The position numbers were made by a program, and so were the translations under genes. Positions 15,227 through 26,743 of a stretch of DNA of 64,000 nucleotides are shown one piece after another. The notes under the pieces are model-generated. The model did no database searches and was not told the DNA's origin. It saw nothing but the letters and a program-made list of their open reading frames with translations. Each line of letters begins with the position of its first letter. Position 1 is the stretch's first letter. This DNA is from Sphingomonas pituitosa NBRC 102491 (GTDB lineage Bacteria; Pseudomonadota; Alphaproteobacteria; Sphingomonadales; Sphingomonadaceae), in contig NZ_BCYY01000005.1 of NCBI RefSeq assembly GCF_001598435.1, forward strand, positions 62,001-126,000, given 5' to 3'.

Positions 15227-15232
15227 GGCAGG

Positions 15233-15919
15233 TCAGAGGACGTCCGAGGATTCCCCCGTCGGGTCGCCGCGCTTCATCAGGCCGCGGATGAAGCCGATCA
15301 GCCCGGTCTGGCGCGAGCGCTTCAGCCGTTCGGCCTTGAGGATGGTGTGGACCGCCTGGAAGCACTGGTCGGCATCGTCGTTGACCAGGACATAGTCATA
15401 GCCGTCCCAGTGGCTCACCTCGTTCGAGGCGCGCGCCATGCGGTGCGAGATCACCTCGGGCGAATCGGTGCGGCGGCCTTCGAGGCGGCGGTGCAGCTCG
15501 GCCATCGACGGCGGCAGGATGAACACGCGGACGACGTCGCCGCCCATTGTCTGGTGCAGCTGCTGGGCGCCCTGCCAGTCGATGTCGAACAGCATGTCGC
15601 GGCCGGTCGCGAGCACCGCGTCCACCGGGCCCTTGGGCGTGCCGTAGCGATGCTTGAAGACGTGCGCCCATTCGATGAAGTGATGCTGCGAGACCATCTC
15701 GCGGAACCGCTCGACATCGACGAACGTATAGTCGACCCCGTTCACCTCGCCCGGCCGCGGCTCGCGCGTGGTCACCGAGACGGAGACGGCGAGATCGGGT
15801 TCGGCAGCCAGCAGCTTGCGGGCGATGGTCGACTTGCCGGCGCCCGAAGGCGAGGAAAGGACAAACAAAACCCCGCGGCGATGGAATCCATGCGGGTCGT
15901 TCTGGTGCGTATGGGCCAT
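15233..15919 (-). CDS. gmk: Guanylate kinase
   Basis: 228 residues. It phosphorylates GMP to GDP with ATP. The Walker A loop SSPSGAGKST is at residues 22-31. The GMP-binding TTREPRPGEVNGVDY and FIEWAHVFKHRYGTPK segments and the lid HRRLEGRRTDSPE follow in the right order. The N-terminal MAHTHQNDPHGFHRRG extension is slightly longer than in E. coli. It has the same orientation as the small gene and fumC upstream, and converges with ATP12 seven bases away. Confidence 0.95.
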   Translation of the reverse strand: MAHTHQNDPHGFHRRGVLFVLSSPSGAGKSTIARKLLAAEPDLAVSVSVTTREPRPGEVNGVDYTFVDVERFREMVSQHHFIEWAHVFKHRYGTPKGPVDAVLATGRDMLFDIDWQGAQQLHQTMGGDVVRVFILPPSMAELHRRLEGRRTDSPEVISHRMARASNEVSHWDGYDYVLVNDDADQCFQAVHTILKAERLKRSRQTGLIGFIRGLMKRGDPTGESSDVL

Positions 15920-15975
15920 GCGCGCCTTTGGCGTAGCGGCACCCGAGCCGTCAAGCCCGGGCGCCGCGTGTCACC

Positions 15976-16194
15976 TTATGCGCCGAGCCCCGTATCGGGA
16001 CCATGCTCGGTGCCGAGCTTGCGCTTGAGATAGGCAGCACCCACCGCGCCCGCGCCGAGCACGAACGCTGCGGGCACGACGCGCTTGGCGACTTCCCAGG
16101 TCGCGACGCCGACCGCGGCGCCAACGGCACCACCCTCGCCGTCCCGCCGGTCGATCTTGCTGCCGATCCAGCCTGCAATCAACTTGCCGATCAT
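15976..16194 (-). CDS. Small glycine-rich, probably stress-induced protein
   Basis: 72 residues. An N-terminal IGKLIAGWIGSKIDRRDGEGG is followed by the Ala/Val-rich AVGAAVGVATWEVAKRVVPA and AFVLGAGAVGAAYLKRKLG, which could form two membrane-associated helices. The end is polar. A similar arrangement of short helices is common in unnamed sphingomonad proteins. The ATG at 16194 has GAAGGAG at ideal spacing. A perfect GGAAC-N16-CGTT promoter ends about 20 bases before the ATG, so it is a predicted EcfG (general stress) target. Function unknown. Confidence 0.75.
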   Translation of the reverse strand: MIGKLIAGWIGSKIDRRDGEGGAVGAAVGVATWEVAKRVVPAAFVLGAGAVGAAYLKRKLGTEHGPDTGLGA

Positions 16195-16215
16195 TGTCTT
16201 CTCCTTCGCCGGAAT

Positions 16216-16240
16216 AACGGCGGTGCGGCGGCAGCGTTCC
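16216..16240 (-). promoter_or_regulatory. EcfG-type general-stress promoter
   Basis: GGAAC (16240-16236, minus strand), 16 bases, then CGTT (16219-16216). This matches the alphaproteobacterial EcfG consensus exactly. It lies in the 65-base gap after fumC and points to the small gene at 15976-16194. Confidence 0.7.
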
Positions 16241-16259
16241 CGCCGCTCGCCGCAGCCGA

Positions 16260-17651
<1,392 letters not shown>

Positions 17652-17831
17652 TGCTTTCCTCCGCTTGTTTGCCTGCGATGTAGGACCCCGGTTCCGCCCC
17701 ACAACCCGTACGATGGTTGGAAGAACGCGCGGTTGCGGGAAACACTTGGTAACTTGCCATCGGCGGAAGGCGGGAGGCAAAGAAAGCCTGTCACCGGCGA
17801 CAACAGCCGGGGCAACCGCAGGAGAAGAGCC

Positions 17832-18257
17832 ATGATCCCGTTGATTCTGGGGCTGCTGCTCGCCGCCCCCACTTCCGAAATCGCGCACAGCGTGCGCATC
17901 GATCACGAAGCCGGCCCGGTCCATGCCGACTATCGCATGCGCGTCGACGTTCGCCACCAGCAGCTCGGCGTCGCCGGCCCGGGCGGCCGCGCCTCGACGC
18001 TGCGCTGCCGCTGGCAGGCTGATCTGGTGGTCGATCGCCGGGCCCGCCACGCCGCCGGCACCCTCCAGCGCGGGCTGCGCCAGGAAAGCGTCGCCACCGG
18101 CAGCCGTCCCGGCTGGTGCACCGCCAACCGCGCCGCCATCGCCAGGGATGTTGCCAGCGCGACCAAGGACATGCGAGGCGCGGTGGAAGCGCTGGCCCGG
18201 CAGGATGCCGAGACGCTGCGCGCCGAACTCGACCAGATAGGACGTGTAAATACCTGA
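17832..18257 (+). CDS. Exported hypothetical protein
   Basis: 141 residues. A short signal-peptide-like start ([18 protein letters not shown]) precedes [20 protein letters not shown], a basic middle with two Cys ([20 protein letters not shown] and [20 protein letters not shown]), and a helical C-terminus ([20 protein letters not shown]). No family recognised. A CAGGAG site precedes the ATG. The stop overlaps the ATG of the outer-membrane protein gene by one base, so the two are one transcription unit and possibly act together at the envelope. Confidence 0.7.
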   Translation: MIPLILGLLLAAPTSEIAHSVRIDHEAGPVHADYRMRVDVRHQQLGVAGPGGRASTLRCRWQADLVVDRRARHAAGTLQRGLRQESVATGSRPGWCTANRAAIARDVASATKDMRGAVEALARQDAETLRAELDQIGRVNT

Positions 18258-18997
18258 TGCGTATCCCGATTACCGTTTTCGCCCTGGCGGCGCTCGCCTT
18301 CCCGATCGCCGCCCAGGCCCAGGTGCTGCCCAAGGTTTCGGGCGGCGTCGAACTTTCCACCGACGAGAGCCGCCGCGGCCTCAGCTGGAGCGAGAACCAG
18401 CTCAGCGCATCGGGTGACGTCTCGGCAGGCATCCTCGGCTTCGATGCCTCGGCGCGGGTGGCGATGGTGCGCGAATCGAGCCGTCATGCGGGTGCAGACG
18501 CGGTGTTCGACCTGGAGGCAGGCCGCGGATTCGACCTGGGTGCATTCAAGCTGCGCGGCTTCGTCACCGGCCATGTCTTCACCGGCGCGGCGCGGGCGAT
18601 GGACTATGTCGAGCTCGGCGCGGACGGCGCCTTTTCGCTCGGGCCGCTGCGGCTGAACGGCGGCGCGGTCTATGCGCCGGACCAGGGACCGATCGGCGGG
18701 GACAATCTCTACCTGCATGCCGGCGCCTCGGTCGGCATCCCGTCGACGCCGTTCACCGTGTCGGGCGCGATCGGCCGCACCACCGGCAGCACCGACGACA
18801 TCCGCGCCGCCCGCCTGCGCCCGACGGGCGACTATACCGACTGGCGGATCGGCGTGGAGCACGTCACCGGCCCGCTGACGCTCGGCGTCGACTATGTCGG
18901 CACCGACATCGATACCAACCGCGCGGTGTCGTCACCCTATGCAGACCTCCGTCACAGCGGCGATCGCGTGCTCGGACGGGCACGGCTTTCGTTCTGA
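18257..18997 (+). CDS. TorF-family (TIGR02001-like) putative porin
   Basis: 246 residues. A signal peptide ([19 protein letters not shown], cleavage near QAQ) is followed by beta-strand-rich sequence with the family pattern [20 protein letters not shown], alternating polar/apolar strands through the rest, and a terminal [10 protein letters not shown] strand with the C-terminal Phe typical of outer-membrane barrels. TIGR02001/TorF proteins are widespread putative porins in proteobacteria with unknown solute. It is coupled to the preceding exported protein gene. A large hairpin follows. Confidence 0.75.
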   Translation: MRIPITVFALAALAFPIAAQAQVLPKVSGGVELSTDESRRGLSWSENQLSASGDVSAGILGFDASARVAMVRESSRHAGADAVFDLEAGRGFDLGAFKLRGFVTGHVFTGAARAMDYVELGADGAFSLGPLRLNGGAVYAPDQGPIGGDNLYLHAGASVGIPSTPFTVSGAIGRTTGSTDDIRAARLRPTGDYTDWRIGVEHVTGPLTLGVDYVGTDIDTNRAVSSPYADLRHSGDRVLGRARLSF

Positions 18998-19019
18998 AGC
19001 CGTCCTAGTCTTCCCCGTG

Positions 19020-19056
19020 CTCAAGTCCCCTCCCGAAAAGCGGGCGGGGACTTGAG
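19020..19056. terminator. Bidirectional hairpin between convergent genes
   Basis: CTCAAGTCCCC (19020-19030) pairs perfectly with GGGGACTTGAG (19046-19056), and CCCG/CGGG (19032-19035, 19041-19044) continue the stem inside. There is no long T-run, but the position between the convergent porin and copper-chaperone genes fits a two-way terminator. Confidence 0.65.
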
Positions 19057-19080
19057 AGAAGGTCGCGGTCCGGAAGAAAC

Positions 19081-19518
19081 CTAGCGCTGCTCCGCCCCCG
19101 GCACCGCCACATCGGCAACCGCGGTCACCTCGTGCCCGCTGGCGAATCGCAGGGTCAGCGGCACCTTCTCGCCGGCATGGACGTTCGGCACCAGCCCGAG
19201 CAGCATGACGTGCTTGCCGCCGGGCACGAACTTCACCTGGGACCCTACCGGAAGGTCCAGGCTCGCGATCTGCGTCATCTTGGTCATGCCGCTGCCGTCC
19301 TTGGCGCTGTCGTGCAGTTCGGCCCGGTCCGCGGCCCGCGTGGAGACGCCGACCAGCGTTTCCGCCTCGCGGCCGCCGTGCAGCGTGAAGTACGCGGCCC
19401 CCGGCTGGCCGGCTACCGCCGGCAGGCGGATCCAGGCTCCATCCACCTTCACGCCGTCCGCCTGGGGCGAACAGGCCCCCAGCACCAGAACCGTCACAAG
19501 CCCCGCCAGAGTGCGCAT
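19081..19518 (-). CDS. PCuAC copper chaperone lipoprotein
   Basis: 145 residues. PCuAC proteins hold Cu(I) in the periplasm and help deliver it to cytochrome oxidase. The lipobox LGAC (Cys16) follows a short hydrophobic segment. The cupredoxin-like domain begins VDGAWIRLPAVAGQPGAAYF, and the family copper motif H(M)X10MX21HXM is visible as ELHDSAKDGSGMTKM followed by PGGKHVMLLGL. No partner such as Sco or a copper exporter is adjacent. The neighbouring dnaK gene is divergent. Confidence 0.9.
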   Translation of the reverse strand: MRTLAGLVTVLVLGACSPQADGVKVDGAWIRLPAVAGQPGAAYFTLHGGREAETLVGVSTRAADRAELHDSAKDGSGMTKMTQIASLDLPVGSQVKFVPGGKHVMLLGLVPNVHAGEKVPLTLRFASGHEVTAVADVAVPGAEQR

Positions 19519-19567
19519 TCGGCATCCTCCCTCTTTGATTTGGGAAATCTTGTAGAAACCCGGGCGT

Positions 19568-19595
19568 CTTGCGGCAAGGCGCGACGCACCTATAT
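19568..19595 (+). promoter_or_regulatory. Heat-shock (sigma-32-like) promoter of dnaK
   Basis: CTTGCG at 19568-19573 and CCTATAT at 19589-19595 are separated by 15 bases. This resembles alphaproteobacterial RpoH promoters (CTTGAA-type -35, CYTATNT-type -10). It would give a leader of about 90 bases for dnaK. The motif match is good but not perfect in the -35. Confidence 0.5.
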
Positions 19596-19695
19596 CCCCC
19601 CTCGGACATCTGGACGGCGGCCGCCTCTTCTGGGGCCGGAATCCAGATAACGCTTATGAACCCTTTTGTTTCGATTGTGGGGGCCAACGAGGACC

Positions 19696-21606
<1,911 letters not shown>

Positions 21607-21607
21607 C

Positions 21608-21725
21608 GGATGCCCCTCCCTCTCCCCGTCGGGGAGAGGGCCGGGGAGAGGGGGAGCGGGCCCGGTCGATGCGACAATGCATCGACGGAGTCTCTCTCCC
21701 TTTCCCCTGATGGGGAGAGGGCTTG
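21608..21725 (+). other. Three consecutive hairpins between dnaK and dnaJ
   Basis: Hairpin 1 has arms 21618-21627/21631-21640 (CCCTCTCCCC against its mirror, three-base loop). Hairpin 2 has arms GTCGATGC (21665-21672) and GCATCGAC (21679-21686). Hairpin 3 has arms 21698-21707/21712-21721 with a TGAT loop and a G-U pair. Hairpins 1 and 3 share the CTCTCCCC/GGGGAGAG motif of a second repeat family also seen at 43661-43794. In the mRNA they could slow or partly terminate transcription, or set separate stability for the two messages. Confidence 0.7.
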
Positions 21726-21729
21726 CTGG

Positions 21730-22851
21730 ATGACCACCGAAGTCGATTATTACGAACTGCTCCAGGTCGAGCGCACGGCGGACGACGCGACGATCAAATC
21801 GTCCTACCGCAAGCTCGCGATGAAATATCACCCGGACAAGAATGCCGGGTGCAAGGATTCCGAGGCGAAGTTCAAGGCGATCAGCGAAGCCTATGACTGC
21901 CTGAAGGATCCGCAGAAGCGCGCGGCGTACGACCGCTTCGGCCATGCCGCGTTCCAGAACGGCGGCGGCGGCCATCATGGCGGCCAGGGCGATTTCGGCG
22001 CGTTCAGCGACATTTTCGAAAGCGTGTTCGGCGAATTCATGGGCGGCGGGCGCGGCGGCGGCGGTCGGCCCCAGCGGCGCGGCGCCGATCTGCGCTACGA
22101 CATGGAAATCTCGCTCGAACAGGCGTTCCACGGCCATTCGACCGAGATCACCATCGACGTCTCGGGCCCGTGCGACAGCTGCCAGGGCTCGGGCGCCACG
22201 CCCGGCACCAAGGCCAAGACCTGCACCACTTGCGCCGGCCACGGCAAGGTGCGCGCACAGCAGGGCTTCTTCATGGTCGAGCGCACCTGCCCCGCCTGCC
22301 ACGGCGCTGGCGAGGTGATCGCGGAGCCGTGCCGCACCTGCCGCGGCGAAGGCCGGACCGACAAGACCAAGACGCTCAAGATCGAGATTCCGCCCGGCGT
22401 CGACGAGGGCACCCGCATCCGCCTGACCGGCGAAGGCGAGGCCGGCGCGCGCGGGGCCCCGGCGGGCGATCTCTACATCTTCCTCCACGTCACCCGCCAT
22501 TCGCTCTACGAGCGGCAGGGCACGACGCTGTACGCCACCGCGCCGATCAGCTTCACCACCGCCTCGCTCGGCGGCGAGATCCGCATCCCGGGGCTCGACG
22601 GCGAGGAGCATGTGATCAAGATCCATGCCGGCACCCAGTCCGGCCGCGAGATGCGCCATCGCGGCGCCGGCATGCCGGTGCTGCAGGGCCGTGGTCGCGG
22701 CGACCTGGTCGTGCGGCTGGAAGTGGAGACGCCGACCAAGCTCTCGGCCAGGCAGCGCGAGCTGCTCGAGGAGTTCCGCAAGACCGAAACGGGCGAGGAA
22801 TGCCCGCAGTCGAGCGGTTTCTTCGCCAAGCTGAAGGCGGCGCTGGGTTGA
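21730..22851 (+). CDS. dnaJ: Hsp40 co-chaperone DnaJ (type I)
   Basis: 373 residues. DnaJ delivers substrates to DnaK and stimulates its ATPase. The J domain (about residues 5-70) has the invariant HPD in KYHPDKNAG. A Gly-rich linker (about 78-115, GGGGHHGGQGDFGAF then GGGRGGGG) follows. Four zinc-binding repeats CDSCQGSG, CTTCAGHG, CPACHGAG and CRTCRGEG are intact. The C-terminal substrate-binding domains end at KLKAALG. The ATG at 21730 is the family start; an in-frame codon at 21610 would translate the hairpin region and is rejected. Confidence 0.97.
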   Translation: MTTEVDYYELLQVERTADDATIKSSYRKLAMKYHPDKNAGCKDSEAKFKAISEAYDCLKDPQKRAAYDRFGHAAFQNGGGGHHGGQGDFGAFSDIFESVFGEFMGGGRGGGGRPQRRGADLRYDMEISLEQAFHGHSTEITIDVSGPCDSCQGSGATPGTKAKTCTTCAGHGKVRAQQGFFMVERTCPACHGAGEVIAEPCRTCRGEGRTDKTKTLKIEIPPGVDEGTRIRLTGEGEAGARGAPAGDLYIFLHVTRHSLYERQGTTLYATAPISFTTASLGGEIRIPGLDGEEHVIKIHAGTQSGREMRHRGAGMPVLQGRGRGDLVVRLEVETPTKLSARQRELLEEFRKTETGEECPQSSGFFAKLKAALG

Positions 22852-22876
22852 GGTTGGTTTCCCGCACCTATCCATT

Positions 22877-22970
22877 GTCATCCCGGCGAAAGCCGGGATC
22901 CATTCGCCACTCCGCCGCAGCAAGTTCCGTGACGGCGACCCCAATGGATTCCGGCTTTCGCCGGAATGAC
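22877..22970. repeat. Double-hairpin interspersed repeat, copy 4
   Basis: Arms CCCGGCGAAAGCCGGG and TCCGGCTTTCGCCGGA. The core (CGCCACTCCGCC...GGCGACCCC) is the reverse orientation of the copy 1/8 core and matches copy 7. It lies between dnaJ and the next gene on the same strand. Confidence 0.9.
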
Positions 22971-23002
22971 GAACGTGGGGATGACAGCCGGGGGCTGGCA
23001 GC

Positions 23003-23671
23003 ATGACCCCCCGCGAACTGCTCGACACCGCCGACGTCCCCGGCGGCGAACCGCTGCGGCTGTTCCGCCGCGGCGACGATCACATGATCGTGCTCGAACG
23101 CAACGAGCTGATGAACAGCCGGATGAGCGGTTCGGAAGAAGCGCTCGCGGTGATGACGCTCGAACGGCTCGGCAAGCGCGAGGCGCGGGTGCTGATCGGC
23201 GGCTATGGCATGGGCTTCACGCTCCGTGCCGCGCTGGGCGTGCTCGGCGGCAACGCCAAGGTGACGGTGGCCGAGCTGGTCCCGAAGATCGTCGACTGGG
23301 CGCGCGGGCCGATGGCGGCGCTCACCAATGGCTGCCTCGACGATCCGCGCGTGACCGTGCGCTTCGACGATGTCGGCCGGGTGATCGCCGATGGCCAGAA
23401 CGCCTATGATGCGATCCTGCTCGACGTCGACAATGGCCCGGACGGGCTGACCCGCGCCGGCAACGACAGCCTCTATTCGATGCGCGGACTCGATTCCGCG
23501 CGCCAGGCGCTCCGTCCGGGCGGCATCCTCGCCGTCTGGTCGGCCGCCTCCGATCCCGCCTTTGCCCGCCGGATGCGCGACAGCGGCTTCCTGGTCGAGG
23601 AAGTTGCAGTTCGTGCACGCCAGAACGGCAAGGGCCCGCGCCACGTGATCTGGTTCGGCAGACGCCGCTGA
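23003..23671 (+). CDS. Spermidine-synthase-fold SAM-binding protein
   Basis: 222 residues with a Rossmann methyltransferase fold of the spermidine-synthase (SpeE) superfamily. The nucleotide motif is ARVLIGGYGMGFTLRAALG (about residues 61-79), and the acidic/Asp loop AYDAILLDVDNGPDGL is about 132-147. The N-terminal LLDTADVPGGEPLRLFRRGD leads to an ELMNSRMSGSEEALAVMTLE segment where classic spermidine synthases carry the HE/Tyr pair; those residues are not evident, so polyamine synthesis is doubtful. It could be a methyltransferase or a structural relative. Start ATG at 23003 lacks a strong ribosome-binding site. Confidence 0.7.
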   Translation: MTPRELLDTADVPGGEPLRLFRRGDDHMIVLERNELMNSRMSGSEEALAVMTLERLGKREARVLIGGYGMGFTLRAALGVLGGNAKVTVAELVPKIVDWARGPMAALTNGCLDDPRVTVRFDDVGRVIADGQNAYDAILLDVDNGPDGLTRAGNDSLYSMRGLDSARQALRPGGILAVWSAASDPAFARRMRDSGFLVEEVAVRARQNGKGPRHVIWFGRRR

Positions 23672-23751
23672 AGCGGCTGGACAAGCCGACCGACTTCTGA
23701 CCTATTTCCCCGAAGGCCCACCGCGCACCTTGCGCAACACGAGGCAAGATC

Positions 23752-25380
23752 ATGGGGATGGATGGGAAGTTGGGCGGCCTGGCCGCGCTGTTGCTTGCGG
23801 GGACCGGCATTTTTCTTGGTGCGCCGGCGCTTGCCCAGACCGAGGCGCAGAAGCAGTCCGACGAACTGATCATCCGCGGCCAGCGGATGCCCGCCGCCGA
23901 AGCCCAGCGCTCGGCAACGTGCGAGGCGCTGGCGCGCAATCCCTATTTCGCGGCGCTGAGCGGCGTCGCCGCCGACAAGGGCGTGCTGGGGCCAGCGGTG
24001 TACCTGCCGACCCGTCTGCCGCGAAACCCGGACTATAGCGCGCCGCCGCTGGCCCCGCCGGGCTCGCCGCTTCCCAAGGCGCCCAAGAGCCGCTTCGGCA
24101 CGCTCCTTCTCTTTTCCGGCGTGATCGATACCGCCAGCACCACGTCCGATGTCGCCGGCGCCGGGGGCGATGACGGCACGGCCGCGAGCGGTACCCCCGC
24201 CGCCGCGACCGCCTCGGCGGACGAGGTCGCCGCTGCCTGCCGCGCCCGCTATCAGCCCAATGCCGGCAGCCCGGAGGTGACCAGCCGCCCGGCTGGCATC
24301 CCGATCGAGTTCGGCGGCCCGACGGGCAAGACCGACACCCGGGCCTCGCGCATCGCGCATGACGACACGCTACCCATCGCCATCCTGCTGTTCGACCAGC
24401 GTCGCTTCGCGGAATCGCTGCCCTGGTTCAAGCGCGCCGCCGGCAAGCTGCCGCTGGGCGCCGGCGGGGACGAGGCGGCGCTGTACATCGGCAAGCTCTA
24501 CCTGATGGGCCTGGGCGAACAGTCCGATCCTGCCGAAGGCGTGCGCTGGCTGGAAAAGGCGGCGACAGCCCGCTTCAACGCCATCACCGACACGCCGATG
24601 TTCAACCCGGACGTGCCCGAACTCAACACCGCCTCGGGCGAAGCGTCGGTGATCCTCGGCAACGTCTATCGCGGCGGCTACAAGGGCATCGCCAAGAACC
24701 CGGAGGCATCGCGCAAATGGTTCGCCCGCGCGCTGGAGACGGGTCATGTGCCCGCCGCCAAGATGCTGGGAGACCTCTACCGCGACGGCATCGACACCCC
24801 CCGCGACCCCGCCAGGGCGTCATCCTATTACCGCCAGGCGGCCAAGCTGGACCTGCCCTCGGCGCAGGTCGCGCTCGCACAGATGCTGGAGAGCGGCGAC
24901 GACGGCGTGAAGCAGGACCGGCCGCAGGCCATCGCCTGGTACCGGGCCGCCGCGAAGCACGAGCATCTGGAGGCACTCTACGCCCTCGCCCGCGCCTTCG
25001 ATCTGGGTGAAGGGGTGAAGGCGGATCCCGAACAGGCGCTGGGCTATTACAAGCGCGCGGCGCTCGCCGGGAGTGCGGGTGCGATGACCGCGCTCGGCAC
25101 CTATTTCTATGAGGGCAGGCAAGTCGCCAAGGATCCCGCCGCCGCGCGCCGCTGGTTCGAGCAGGGGGCAACGCGCGGCGACGCCGACGGGATGGTCGAT
25201 CTCGCCGCGATGCAGATCCAGGGCCAGGGCGGCGACAAGGACGTGGTGCAGGCCTGGGTATGGCTCAAGCGGGCCGCGACGCTCCGCCACCAGGCCGCCC
25301 CGAACGCGGTCGCCGCGCTGGAGCGCCGGATGAGCCCGGCCGAGCGCGCGGCGGCGCTACGCGCGCTCGAGCGGCACTGA
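23752..25380 (+). CDS. Sel1-repeat (TPR-like) exported protein
   Basis: 542 residues. A signal-like N-terminus (LGGLAALLLAGTGIFLGAPA, cleavage near ALAQ) precedes a low-complexity, Pro/Ala-rich region (residues about 30-165). From about residue 205 a series of Sel1 repeats runs to near the end: EAALYIGKLYLMGLGEQSDP, ASVILGNVYRGGYKGIAKNP, AKMLGDLYRDGIDTPRDPAR, AQVALAQMLESGDDGVKQDR and GSAGAMTALGTYFYEGRQVA are individual units. Sel1 proteins form superhelical scaffolds for protein contacts. The likely location is periplasmic. No partner is indicated by its neighbours. Confidence 0.8.
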   Translation: MGMDGKLGGLAALLLAGTGIFLGAPALAQTEAQKQSDELIIRGQRMPAAEAQRSATCEALARNPYFAALSGVAADKGVLGPAVYLPTRLPRNPDYSAPPLAPPGSPLPKAPKSRFGTLLLFSGVIDTASTTSDVAGAGGDDGTAASGTPAAATASADEVAAACRARYQPNAGSPEVTSRPAGIPIEFGGPTGKTDTRASRIAHDDTLPIAILLFDQRRFAESLPWFKRAAGKLPLGAGGDEAALYIGKLYLMGLGEQSDPAEGVRWLEKAATARFNAITDTPMFNPDVPELNTASGEASVILGNVYRGGYKGIAKNPEASRKWFARALETGHVPAAKMLGDLYRDGIDTPRDPARASSYYRQAAKLDLPSAQVALAQMLESGDDGVKQDRPQAIAWYRAAAKHEHLEALYALARAFDLGEGVKADPEQALGYYKRAALAGSAGAMTALGTYFYEGRQVAKDPAAARRWFEQGATRGDADGMVDLAAMQIQGQGGDKDVVQAWVWLKRAATLRHQAAPNAVAALERRMSPAERAAALRALERH

Positions 25381-25471
25381 GCATTCCCCTTCGGTCATCC
25401 CGTTTGCGGAACGATAGGCCGGTTTCGAGCATTCCTCCGACGCAAGCATGTGCCCAGAAGGAAGTTCGACC

Positions 25472-25849
25472 ATGTCCGATACGCCCGAAACCACCAGCCT
25501 GCTCGTCACCGCGCGCGTCGACGGGCTGAAGGTGCGCAGCCGCGACGGCGATTCGCTGGGGCAGGTACAGGCGCTTATGGTCGAGAAGGGCAGCGGCCGC
25601 ACGCTCTACGCGGTGCTGAGCCTCGGCGGCTTCCTCGGCATGGGCAAGAGCTACTATCCCCTGCCCTTCGAGCTGATTTCCTACGACGCGGGCGGCGACG
25701 ATTACATCGTCACGATCGATCGCCGCGTGCTGGAGGGCGGGCCCAGCTGGGCAAGCAACGCGCCCGAATTCACCCAAGCCTATGCCGACCGCGTCTCGAA
25801 CTATTACGGCCTCTCCGCCGCCCGGGTGGACCGCGTACCGCTGGACTGA
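25472..25849 (+). CDS. PRC-barrel domain protein
   Basis: 125 residues. A single PRC-barrel (about residues 15-90): LKVRSRDGDSLGQVQALMVE then TLYAVLSLGGFLGMGKSYYP, LPFELISYDAGGDDYIVTID. The C-terminal third (FTQAYADRVSNYYGLSAARV) is helical. Photosynthetic-reaction-centre-type PRC barrels act in RNA processing or stress in other bacteria, but this stand-alone type has no known job. The ATG at 25472 has AGAAGGA at good distance; an in-frame codon at 25448 would lack it. A GGAAC at 25408 is not followed by a proper -10. Confidence 0.8.
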   Translation: MSDTPETTSLLVTARVDGLKVRSRDGDSLGQVQALMVEKGSGRTLYAVLSLGGFLGMGKSYYPLPFELISYDAGGDDYIVTIDRRVLEGGPSWASNAPEFTQAYADRVSNYYGLSAARVDRVPLD

Positions 25850-25858
25850 AGGCCGCGC

Positions 25859-26743
25859 TCAGCCGCGGCGCAGCCACCGTGCGAGCCGCTCTGCCCCCAG
25901 AGTGGTCACGACACCCTTGCCCAGGGCCACCGCGCCGTCGAACCCGGCCAGCGCGGCGATCAGCGCGTGATTGGCGAATGTCGGCCGCAGCAGCATCAGG
26001 TCGACACAGGCGATCCCGCCACTCGCCATCTGCCGCTTGTGCTGGCCCTCCCCCTCGGTGAAGTCGAACCAGGCGAAGCGCCGCTCGGCGAACAGGTCGC
26101 GTAGCGCCTCCAACTGCAGCACCGCGCCTGGGGAGCACGCGGCGACCTCCGGGTCATGCCCGACATGGGCGTAGAGCACGGTATCCCCCTCCACCGGACA
26201 GCAGAGATAGGCGACAGGCTGCTCGTCCAGCATCAACAGCCAGGCACGCACCGCATCCGCCGCTGCCAGCCGCTGCAGCCAGGCCAGGTCGTCCGGCAGG
26301 CCGGCGCCGAGCAGGCGTTCCTGATAGGTCCGTGCCGACAGCGCCCGGGCAAGCGGATGGAAAACGGCCATGTCCCCGGGCGTCCGGAACCGCCGCACCA
26401 CGGCGCCGATCCGCCGCGCCTTGCGCCTCAGCCCCTGCCGGGTGCTTGCGGAGAGCCCGGCGAACCACGCATCGAAATCCAGCGACAGGTCGACATGGAA
26501 GCGCGTGTAGCGCTGCCGCATCAGCACCAGCATCCCGCCGCTGCGCAGGTCCGCGCACTGCGCCTCCGGCAGCGAGGTGACCAGATAGCCTTGCGCCTCC
26601 CGCGGCAGCGTCGGCAGCACGGGGCAGGCCCCCTGCCGCGCCTCGGCGAGCGTCAGCGGCACCCGTACCAGGCGGCGTCGTACCGAGGCCATGGTCCGCG
26701 CGCCGACCATGAATCGCAGCGGCACCCATTGCGCCGCGCTCAT
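25859..26743 (-). CDS. FemAB/BioF2-like acyltransferase (Acetyltransf_6)
   Basis: 294 residues of the GNAT-fold CelD/FemAB-like family (PF13480). The segment DLSLDFDAWFAGLSASTRQG followed by LRRKARRIGAVVRRFR is characteristic. The central RTYQERLLGAGLPDDLAWLQR and AWLLMLDEQPVAYLCCPVEG precede a catalytic-core-like VLYAHVGHDPEVAACSPGAV and the FAWFDFTEGEGQHKRQM motif. Such enzymes acylate cell-surface sugars or polymers. The ATG at 26743 overlaps the deacetylase stop by four bases, so the two are coupled; upstream sequence in this frame belongs to the deacetylase region. It probably modifies the same glycan after deacetylation (inference). Confidence 0.75.
   Translation of the reverse strand: MSAAQWVPLRFMVGARTMASVRRRLVRVPLTLAEARQGACPVLPTLPREAQGYLVTSLPEAQCADLRSGGMLVLMRQRYTRFHVDLSLDFDAWFAGLSASTRQGLRRKARRIGAVVRRFRTPGDMAVFHPLARALSARTYQERLLGAGLPDDLAWLQRLAAADAVRAWLLMLDEQPVAYLCCPVEGDTVLYAHVGHDPEVAACSPGAVLQLEALRDLFAERRFAWFDFTEGEGQHKRQMASGGIACVDLMLLRPTFANHALIAALAGFDGAVALGKGVVTTLGAERLARWLRRG

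Noticed and set aside
25408..25432. GGAAC upstream of the PRC-barrel gene as an EcfG promoter
   Set aside because: No CGTT or GGTT occurs 16-17 bases downstream, so the second half of the motif is missing.
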